From CAVVIO01 sp963748095 (lineage in GTDB: Bacteria > Bacteroidota > Bacteroidia > Bacteroidales > UBA10428), in assembly GCA_963748095.1 (NCBI GenBank), contig CAVVIO010000044.1, positions 1 to 64,000 of the forward strand: 64,000 nucleotides of DNA. The letters run 5' to 3'. The position numbers were made by a program, and so were the translations under genes. The notes under the pieces were generated by a model, which saw nothing but the letters and a program-made list of their open reading frames with translations, was not told the origin of the DNA and searched no databases. Below, one piece after another: positions 57,227-64,000 of the stretch (its first letter is position 1; each line of letters opens with the position of its first letter).

Positions 57227-59653
57227 TTATTCATATTTAAGCGACTGGGCAGGGTTGATGTGCGAAGCTATATAAGCCTTGTAACTTACCGTTATCAATG
57301 CAATAATCAACGCGATAATAAATGCCGCAATGTATGAAATGGCACTCATATCTATTCGATAATAGAAATCCTGTAACCAGTTTTTCATGACGAAATAGGC
57401 AACTACCCAGGCAATAACCGTGGAGATAGATATCAGCAGGATAATCTCCTTCAACAGCATAACAATTACATTGCTGCCTGAGGCCCCCAAGGCTTTTCGC
57501 AATCCTATTTCACGCGTCCGTTGTTCGGTAGTGTAAGAAGTTAGTCCGAATAAACCGAGCGCAGCAATAAGAATTGAAAAAATTGCAAAACCAAGGGTAA
57601 TATCGCTGGTACGTCTTTCCTGTTTGTATTGATTTTGAAAATCTTCATCCATGAAAAAATACTGTATCGGATCATTTGATGTAAATGACTTCCATGTTTT
57701 CTGGACATAATTAACGGTTGCTGGTATATTCTTCGGTGCCACCCTTATTGAGATATATCCCCAACGCGAATTTTTATGCTTCAGAATAAATGCACAAGGC
57801 TGTATTTCCTGCTGCAATGAGGTAATATGAAAATCTTTCACCACCCCAATCACATGCAGAAATACTCTTTCTTCCGGTTTCATACCCGGTTGAATAAAGC
57901 GGGTGGATAAGGGCTTCTCCAGATTAAATTTCTTAACTGCCATTTGGTTGATGACTATTGCAGCCGTATCTGATGCATATTCCTTCGAAAAAAAGCGGCC
58001 ATCAGCTATCTTCAATCCATAAGTTTCCGGATATTCTTCATCAATCCAGTTTATTTGCATCAGATATGTTTGATCGGCATTTCTCCCTTCTATAGTGTAC
58101 CCATTATTATTGTTAGGATAGCCGGGGACGGAGGTTGAATAAGAACAACTGATAACTCCGGGGTATTTTTTGACTTCCTGTCTGAAAGATTCCTGTTTAT
58201 CACCTAAAGCTTCTGCTCTCCTGATTACCATTAATTGTTCTTTGTTAAATCCCAGGTCTTTATTGAGCATGTAATGAATCTGCCGAGAAATAATGATCGT
58301 ACCAAGAATAATCAATATGGAAATAGAAAATTGTAAAACAACAAGCACACTTCTTAACCAGCCACTTCCTGCTTTAAGATTTAACTTCCCGGTAAGAACT
58401 TTAATCGGACTAAATGAGGCCAGGAAAAATGCCGGATAACTCCCGGCTAAAGTACCTACCAGAAATGAGAGTAATATCAATCCGGGTATAATATACCAGT
58501 GTTTCAGGTATTGCATACTCAAATGAAGCTGAATCATATTATTAAAGTAGGGAAGGGTAATTTCGATCAGTACAATGGCCAGGATCAGGGATATGAAGCT
58601 TAACAATACCGATTCTACCAGAAATTGACGGATGAGGGTAGCTTTTGAAGAACCTACAACCTTTCTCACCCCTACCTCCCTGGCACGTCCTGCTGAACGG
58701 GCTGTAGAGAGATTCATATAATTAATGCTTGCTATTACGAGTATTAATAGAGCTATTATTGAAAAAATGTAAACATACTTTTTATCAGTTGTAGGCCGAA
58801 GACCCGCCTCAACTGAAGGATTCATGTGAATATCCAGTAAAGGCTGAAGGTAAAAACCATAGCTATTTCCCGAAGCCTCAAATTCGTCGATAGTAATATT
58901 TAACACTTGTTGTAACTGGGGTCCCATGTATTTTTCAAGTATACCCGGAAATTTATCTTCCACATCTTTATAGGAAGCATCAGGGGCCAATAATAAATAG
59001 GTGTATAAAAAGTTAGAAAGCCAGAAATCGCTTTTTGAACGTTCATCAGACGAAATGGAAGCAATCATTGAATAACCGAAATGGGATGTTACTGGAGGAT
59101 CAATAACTACGCCGGTTACAGTATAATAAGCGGTGTCTGTATTTATTTTTATGGATTTGCCAATCGGGTCTTCATTGCCAAAAAAACTTTTAGCCGTCGA
59201 TTCACTTAAAACAACTGTATGAGGTTCTGTTAAAACTTTCTGTGGATTGCCCTGCAACAAGGGCAATGTAAAAATATCAAAGAAGGTGGAATCGACAAAG
59301 ATCATATCTTTTTCCACAAAGCTTTTATCATCAAACTTTACTACTACTTCACCCCAATTCTCCAGTCGTGTGGCATTTTCCACCCCGGGAATTTCATCAC
59401 GAAAAATCGGGCCAATAGGTGCAGCCGTATAAGCGCTGTTTAATTCAGCTTCTCCTATCTTTCCTTTCAATACTACCCGGTATATCCTGTCTTTGTTTTT
59501 ATTAAAACGATCATAACTAAACTCATTCACTACAAACAAAATGATGAGAATACTACAGGCAATACCTATGGCCAGTCCGGCTACATTGATAAAAATGTAT
59601 GATTTGTGCTGGGTAATGTTCCTGATGGCTACTTTGAAAAAATTTTTTATCAT
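57227..59653 (-). CDS. ABC transporter permease, MacB/FtsX type
   Basis: The 808-aa inner-membrane protein has two FtsX/MacB halves. Each half has an N-terminal helix, a large periplasmic MacB_PCD domain and three further helices. The first half begins FFKVAIRNITQHKSYIFINV, AGLAIGIACSILIILFVV; ARAGREVGVRKVVGSSKATL-like (SAGRAREVGVRKVVG) and TREIGLRKALGASGSNVIVM are the repeated coupling-helix motifs. Members act in efflux or mechanotransmission with an ATPase encoded elsewhere; none is adjacent here. In Bacteroidota such genes are often in tandem or under two-component control, which is not visible in the window. Confidence 0.9.
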   Translation of the reverse strand: MIKNFFKVAIRNITQHKSYIFINVAGLAIGIACSILIILFVVNEFSYDRFNKNKDRIYRVVLKGKIGEAELNSAYTAAPIGPIFRDEIPGVENATRLENWGEVVVKFDDKSFVEKDMIFVDSTFFDIFTLPLLQGNPQKVLTEPHTVVLSESTAKSFFGNEDPIGKSIKINTDTAYYTVTGVVIDPPVTSHFGYSMIASISSDERSKSDFWLSNFLYTYLLLAPDASYKDVEDKFPGILEKYMGPQLQQVLNITIDEFEASGNSYGFYLQPLLDIHMNPSVEAGLRPTTDKKYVYIFSIIALLILVIASINYMNLSTARSAGRAREVGVRKVVGSSKATLIRQFLVESVLLSFISLILAIVLIEITLPYFNNMIQLHLSMQYLKHWYIIPGLILLSFLVGTLAGSYPAFFLASFSPIKVLTGKLNLKAGSGWLRSVLVVLQFSISILIILGTIIISRQIHYMLNKDLGFNKEQLMVIRRAEALGDKQESFRQEVKKYPGVISCSYSTSVPGYPNNNNGYTIEGRNADQTYLMQINWIDEEYPETYGLKIADGRFFSKEYASDTAAIVINQMAVKKFNLEKPLSTRFIQPGMKPEERVFLHVIGVVKDFHITSLQQEIQPCAFILKHKNSRWGYISIRVAPKNIPATVNYVQKTWKSFTSNDPIQYFFMDEDFQNQYKQERRTSDITLGFAIFSILIAALGLFGLTSYTTEQRTREIGLRKALGASGSNVIVMLLKEIILLISISTVIAWVVAYFVMKNWLQDFYYRIDMSAISYIAAFIIALIIALITVSYKAYIASHINPAQSLKYE

Positions 59654-59920
59654 GTCATTTAAAGTTGAGAGCTACTATTTAATCCGATCAATCATCCCGA
59701 TAAGATGAAATTTTAAATACATAATTTACCAAATTTTGTGCCATCGGACAGAATGTTTTATAAATCTGACACTTATAAAACACTCCCGAAAAAATCATTT
59801 AATGAACAAAAAGGTAATTGTAACAATATGATACAAACACTGCACGAAAACGAACATTCACCCTTTAATTGTTGAATTTTTCAATAAAAAACTTATGCAG
59901 GTGTTATTTGGCTGAGCGGA
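59654..59920. other. Intergenic gap; nothing recognised
   Basis: About 267 AT-rich bases between two minus-strand genes, with no ORF, RNA gene or clear hairpin. It should contain the promoter of the permease gene. Confidence 0.3.
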
Positions 59921-61591
59921 TTATTCTACAAAATCGGCTGCATAATATTTAGCTGTCAGTTTTTCGCCTGTAGCTTTCTCTATCATATCGTTCCAGTAAT
60001 AGCGGGCTCCAGGTTCAAACACTTTTTCTTTCAGGTATTGGCCCACTTCAGGATGACCTGTAAAACAGGCTCCCTTGTGCCCGATAATATTTGTCTCCAT
60101 ATATGCATTCAACTGTGATGCAAGTAATTCACCCATCAGATAATTATGGTAATAACAAGGATAAAGAGCAATATGAATTTTAGCAGCCCAGTCGGCATTA
60201 CTTCTGCCCTGTGGACGTTTTAACAATTGGTATTTCTCTACCAGGTCCCACCATAATTTATTCAGATCCTGATCGGGATTTTCGTACATGCTTTTTTCAA
60301 AACGGTACATCACCTGGTTCCAACGGCTGAAAACAAGTTGTTGCAAGCGTAATGAATTTTTAACATCATTACTGATACTATCGGCTTCATCTTTACTGAT
60401 CCCTATGTTTTTCATGATCCATTTAGGATTGGTTGCCAGCCTGCCGAAAAAGTTTGCAATAGCTTCCGTTGTAAAAGTATGTGCAGGCTCATGTAAAAAA
60501 TAGGGTAACTGCGGATCAATATATTTATCATAGACTCCATGACCTAACTCATGAAGCATGGTATTTGTCCAATACTCGTTTTTTCTGACATTAGCCAGTA
60601 CCCTGATATCTTTATCCCGGTCGATATTCGTGCAAAAGGCATGTTGGTTTTTGCCTTCCTTTTCATACAGGTCGCTTCGGGCAATAATATCATCCACGGG
60701 GAGATCAATGCCGGCATAGTATTTTTTTACAACTTCTATAACATCATGGTCTTTATAAAACTTATCCAGGTCGACATTGTATATTTTAGGACCTTCCTGG
60801 AAAAAGCGATCCTGGTAATGCCAGGGCATCAGCTCTTCTTTCCCTACATGATCACGCGCACTCAGATAATTATCGATATTTGATTTCAATTCTGCAAATG
60901 CCCCACTTGTAAGGGTATCTAATTCCGAGAACAAATTTTCGACCTCTTCCGGATCCTGATCGGAAATTTTTAACGACATCTCATGAAAATTACTGAACCC
61001 CAAATCATTGGCAATTTCATTCCGCAACTTGACCAGTTCGATTACATCGTCTTCCACAGCATTTCCGATTTCCTTACTTGACGCCCATGCTGCTTCTAAT
61101 TCCTTGGAATTGGTGGAATTAATAAGAATACTGTCAATAATATTGTCTGAAATTTTTTCCCCGTTCAATACAGCCCTGAATGTTGAAAATTTTTGTTCAA
61201 GTTTGCTTTGTGCCTTTATAAGCCTGGCCTGTTTTGCCGGATCAATTTGATATTCCAGCATGGTATTGTATAATATTCCGACCTGCCTTTTTAAAAGCTC
61301 GTCCTGAATTTTTCCAGAAGATTTGAATGATTTCAACTGTTTAAACAGAACAGGGTCAGACATAATTCCCGCTATTTTCAGCTCATATTCCATTGCTTTT
61401 TGATAGTCCTCATCACTGCCTGAAACAGCCGCCTCATATGAAGCTTGATTATATCCCGAATATAAAGGGACAACCTTATTTTCCAACGAATCGATGAAAA
61501 CCGATAAATCTTTTTCCACTTTGTTTTGTTTATTATTACACGCATAAAAAGCGAAAAGCAAGGTTAGTATAACCAGATTTAAGTATTTCAT
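59921..61591 (-). CDS. Zinc metallopeptidase lipoprotein (M2/M3-like gluzincin)
   Basis: The 556-aa protein has a lipoprotein signal (LVILTLLFAFYACNNKQNKV, Cys near residue 18). The body is helical. The zinc site is TNTMLHELGHGVYDKYID (about residue 345) with the distal Glu in HTFTTEAIANFFGRLA about 25 residues later, the spacing of M2 peptidyl-dipeptidases. WSRWNQ-like (FSRWNQVMYRFEKSMYENPD) and GRSNADWAAKIHIALYPCYY are further family-type blocks. It probably clips dipeptides or oligopeptides in the periplasm. M3 membership is the alternative. Confidence 0.82.
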   Translation of the reverse strand: MKYLNLVILTLLFAFYACNNKQNKVEKDLSVFIDSLENKVVPLYSGYNQASYEAAVSGSDEDYQKAMEYELKIAGIMSDPVLFKQLKSFKSSGKIQDELLKRQVGILYNTMLEYQIDPAKQARLIKAQSKLEQKFSTFRAVLNGEKISDNIIDSILINSTNSKELEAAWASSKEIGNAVEDDVIELVKLRNEIANDLGFSNFHEMSLKISDQDPEEVENLFSELDTLTSGAFAELKSNIDNYLSARDHVGKEELMPWHYQDRFFQEGPKIYNVDLDKFYKDHDVIEVVKKYYAGIDLPVDDIIARSDLYEKEGKNQHAFCTNIDRDKDIRVLANVRKNEYWTNTMLHELGHGVYDKYIDPQLPYFLHEPAHTFTTEAIANFFGRLATNPKWIMKNIGISKDEADSISNDVKNSLRLQQLVFSRWNQVMYRFEKSMYENPDQDLNKLWWDLVEKYQLLKRPQGRSNADWAAKIHIALYPCYYHNYLMGELLASQLNAYMETNIIGHKGACFTGHPEVGQYLKEKVFEPGARYYWNDMIEKATGEKLTAKYYAADFVE

Positions 61592-61762
61592 AAGATTAGT
61601 ATTTATTGGTACAAGTATACTAAAATAAAGTATTGATCCAATTTAAGAAATGACTTTTATTAACGTTTTCGCTGCTATATGCCAATATGACATAAAAGTC
61701 ATTTATTTTAATATGGTAAAGAATTTGATAATAAAACGTTGGATAAATAAAAAATAAAGATT

Positions 61763-62467
61763 ATGATAGGATATGGTCAATTATTGATATTCGGCTTATT
61801 TATGATAATAAGCCTGATCATAGGGGAACAATTGAAAGCAAGATTCAGAAAGTATTCAAAAATCCCCGTGAATGCTAATTTAAGTGGGAAAGAAGTGGCA
61901 GAAAAGATGCTGCATGAAAATGGTATTAACGATGTAAGAGTGATACCGGTTGACGGACAATTAAGCGATCATTATAATCCGGCAAATAAAACAGTTAGTT
62001 TGAGCCCGGATGTATACAATGGCCGAAATGTGGCAGCTGCCGCTGTAGCAGCACACGAATGCGGTCATGCTGTTCAGCATGCTCACTCCTATGCTTTCCT
62101 GCAGTTGAGAACAGCACTGGTGCCAATTCAGAATGTAAGTGCTAAAATTATGAACATCATTTTTATGGCGATGTTTTTTGGATTTTTATTCCTTCCCGGA
62201 TTAATCAATATCCAAACAGCACTGATAATTATCGTTGCCTGTTATGCAGTATTTACATTATTTGCATTTATAACACTGCCGGTAGAAATCGATGCCAGCC
62301 GGAGAGCCCTGGCCTGGCTTAATGTGAGCGGAGTAACCAGTTCGTCGTCACATGAACAGGCTAAAGATGCCTTAAAGTGGGCCGCTTATACTTATGTTGT
62401 AGCCGCCTTATCCTCACTGGCAATGTTATTATATTTTCTGATGTTGCTGGTAGGTAGAAGAAATTAA
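61763..62467 (+). CDS. YugP-type membrane zinc metallopeptidase
   Basis: The 234-aa inner-membrane protein has an N-terminal helix (LLIFGLFMIISLIIGEQLKA), the zinc site AAAVAAHECGHAVQHAHSYA (HExxH-type HECGH, about residue 98) and two or three C-terminal membrane segments (NIIFMAMFFGFLFLPGLI, TALIIIVACYAVFTLFAFIT, TYVVAALSSLAMLLYFLMLL). IDASRRALAWL is another conserved block. The family (Pfam Zn_peptidase_2) is widespread but its substrate is not known. It is monocistronic, divergent from the peptidase lipoprotein gene, and ended by a strong terminator. Confidence 0.9.
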   Translation: MIGYGQLLIFGLFMIISLIIGEQLKARFRKYSKIPVNANLSGKEVAEKMLHENGINDVRVIPVDGQLSDHYNPANKTVSLSPDVYNGRNVAAAAVAAHECGHAVQHAHSYAFLQLRTALVPIQNVSAKIMNIIFMAMFFGFLFLPGLINIQTALIIIVACYAVFTLFAFITLPVEIDASRRALAWLNVSGVTSSSSHEQAKDALKWAAYTYVVAALSSLAMLLYFLMLLVGRRN

Positions 62468-62487
62468 TGAATATACCTTGAAAAATT

Positions 62488-62516
62488 AGCCCGGCTTTTT
62501 TTCCGGGCTTTTTTTT
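62488..62516 (+). terminator. Rho-independent terminator
   Basis: The stem AGCCCGG (62488-62494) / CCGGGCT (62503-62509) with a T-rich loop is followed by a run of eight T, 20 bases after the metallopeptidase stop. This is the clearest canonical terminator in the window. It could also stop the convergent glycerate kinase transcript. Confidence 0.9.
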
Positions 62517-62534
62517 GAATTTTTCTTATATGTT

Positions 62535-63677
62535 TTATCTCAGTAGCATTCCTGTTCGTAACAAATGCATTATTCTTTCACCTGCATTTGTTAACAATTC
62601 AGGAGCCCTTCGAATCGATTCTTCGGACTTCATAGGACGATCGGTAATTGGAAACAGACAGTCGAAGCCCTGATGATACAATTCATCTACATCCTCTCCC
62701 AATGCACCGGTAACAGCAATTACTGCCTTTTCGAACTTTTTAGCCATTTTCATTACTCCGTAAGGGGCCTTGCCATACTGGGTCTGGTTATCCATTTTAC
62801 CTTCGCCGGTAATTACCAAATCGGCCCATTTTACATATTTTTCCAAATGAACAAGTTCTTTAACGATCTCAAAACCCGGGCGTAGTTCTGCCGATAAAAA
62901 GGCAAATAATCCTGCTCCTAATCCCCCGGCTGCTCCAGCTCCTTTCAGTCCGGATATATCTTTGCCAAGAATTTTCCTGATCTTTTCTGAAAAATGAACC
63001 AGGTTTTCATCCAATTTTTCAGCCATGTGACTATCGGCCCCTTTTTGAGGACTATAAATTATGGATGCTCCGTCGGGCCCTGTCAACGGGTTTTCAACAT
63101 CGCAGGCTACTATAAATATGGCTGAAGCAACTCGCTTATCAAATTCTGATAAATCTATTGAATGGACCCTGTTTAATTCTCCCCCAACCGGATATACGAA
63201 TTTTCCGCTTTTATCAAGTAATCGGGCCCCAAGTGCAACGGCCATACCTGCTCCCCCGTCGTTCGTGGCACTACCGCCTACACCAATTATAATTTTTCTG
63301 CACCCCTTATCCAATGCATCTTTTATTAGCTCTCCCGTGCCAATTGTAGTGGTAATCCATGGATTTCGTTCCTTTTTATCAAGCAATTCAAGCCCTGATG
63401 CTGCCGCCATTTCAATAACAGCAACATTATTATCCCCCAGAATTCCATAGAATGAGTCAATCTCCCTTCCTAAAGGATCATGTACTTTCAGGTTTTTAAG
63501 CCGGCCTTTCGCCGCATCAACCAGTGTAGGGACCGTTCCTTCTCCACCATCAGCAACCGGAAGTAATTTTATTTCAGCTTTTGGAAATACTTTTTGTATC
63601 CCTTTACTTAAATGTTTTCCTACTTCATCAGCCGGGAGGCAATCCTTAAAAGAATCGGTGGCAATTAAAATCTTCAT
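62535..63677 (-). CDS. Glycerate kinase (glycerate 2-kinase family)
   Basis: The 380-aa cytoplasmic protein is of the GarK/GlxK family. Motifs: KILIATDSFKDCLPADEVGK at the N-terminus, LLPVADGGEGTVPTLVDAAK, IIIGVGGSATNDGGAGMAVA (about residue 135), FIVACDVENPLTGPDGAS, GLKGAGAAGGLGAGLFAFL and DLVITGEGKMDNQTQYGKAP (about residue 290). It phosphorylates D-glycerate with ATP, linking glycerate to lower glycolysis. It is not adjacent to other sugar-acid genes. Symbol left open because garK and glxK cannot be told apart by eye. Confidence 0.92.
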   Translation of the reverse strand: MKILIATDSFKDCLPADEVGKHLSKGIQKVFPKAEIKLLPVADGGEGTVPTLVDAAKGRLKNLKVHDPLGREIDSFYGILGDNNVAVIEMAAASGLELLDKKERNPWITTTIGTGELIKDALDKGCRKIIIGVGGSATNDGGAGMAVALGARLLDKSGKFVYPVGGELNRVHSIDLSEFDKRVASAIFIVACDVENPLTGPDGASIIYSPQKGADSHMAEKLDENLVHFSEKIRKILGKDISGLKGAGAAGGLGAGLFAFLSAELRPGFEIVKELVHLEKYVKWADLVITGEGKMDNQTQYGKAPYGVMKMAKKFEKAVIAVTGALGEDVDELYHQGFDCLFPITDRPMKSEESIRRAPELLTNAGERIMHLLRTGMLLR

Positions 63678-63976
63678 TTTTCCATTTCAGATAAATAAAA
63701 CCTGTAAATATCCGGGATGACTATTATTCAAAATAAATCTGTTTATGAAACAATAATAACTGACAAATTAAAGAAGAAATTCATTATAGTCACATTTTTC
63801 AGGTTGAATTAGTAATTGTTATTAAAATAAATTTTAGCCAATCAACTTGATCGCCTGAAAATTATTAATATTCGAAACAAAAATTCCTTCATCACGTAAA
63901 GAAACATATCCTGAATCAGTCTCCATTCCATGACTTTGATGTATTTATAATTTAAAAAATTAATATAATGTGTTAT
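63678..63976. other. AT-rich intergenic gap between divergent genes
   Basis: About 300 bases, very AT-rich, no ORF or RNA gene. It lies between divergently oriented starts and so should hold promoters for both, but no clear elements were identified. Confidence 0.3.
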
Positions 63977-64000
63977 ATGAAGAAAATTCTTTTATCATTA
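63977..64000 (+). CDS. Start of a possible secreted-protein gene, cut by the window edge
   Basis: ATG at 63977 opens MKKILLSL, eight codons with the look of a signal peptide start. There is too little sequence to name it or to be sure it is real. Confidence 0.3.

Overview
The window is chromosomal DNA of a Bacteroidota, probably a polysaccharide-degrading Bacteroidales/Marinilabiliales-type organism. The evidence is a SusC/SusD pair, a very large co-directional set of secreted glycosidases, weak ribosome binding sites, and an AT-rich background. No rRNA, tRNA or CRISPR array was seen.

Left part (1-6065) is mobile and accessory DNA. The left edge carries the 5' half of a group II intron on the minus strand: the start of the maturase plus the 5' ribozyme. 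Next comes an AT-rich four-gene module on the plus strand: a broken GNAT-PIN fusion gene, a 165-aa GNAT-tail-like protein, a 176-aa protein I read as PUA/ASCH-like, and a 125-aa ASCH protein. The GNAT-PIN gene is damaged twice, by at least four frameshifts and by an intact IS66-family element (2014-4332) with a perfect 8-bp target duplication. The module is bracketed by two related imperfect palindromes (951-1010 and 5874-5936) that look like recombination (attC-like) sites.

Middle part (6066-52422, all minus strand) is one polysaccharide utilization locus (PUL). In transcription order it holds SusC, SusD, GH2 with a LamG insert, GH95, GH97, a carboxylesterase scrap, GH43-CBM6, GH31, a five-gene L-fucose uptake/oxidation set (aldo/keto reductase, FucP, mutarotase, lactonase, Zn-dehydrogenase), GH31 with PA14, three GH43, GH51, GH3 with PA14, an esterase, a tandem CE1-CE1 protein, GH43-CBM6, GH127, GH51, a CE6-type acetylesterase and a last GH43. 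The kit suits a highly branched, esterified plant polymer: removal of arabinose, xylose, galactose, fucose (or L-galactose), ferulate and acetate. A complex arabinoxylan or fucosylated xyloglucan are the best guesses. No endo-acting backbone enzyme is visible. Three glycosidases (GH43, GH3, GH31) are each broken by a single duplicated base. Gene remnants lie at several junctions.

A LacI-family regulator (53511-54530) lies upstream of susC. The gap between them holds a four-unit 12-bp tandem repeat that could be regulatory.

Right part (54826-64000) is ordinary chromosome: a TPR-like secreted protein, mnmA, a MacB/FtsX-type permease, a zinc metallopeptidase lipoprotein, a YugP-type membrane metallopeptidase, a glycerate kinase, and the first codons of another gene at the right edge.
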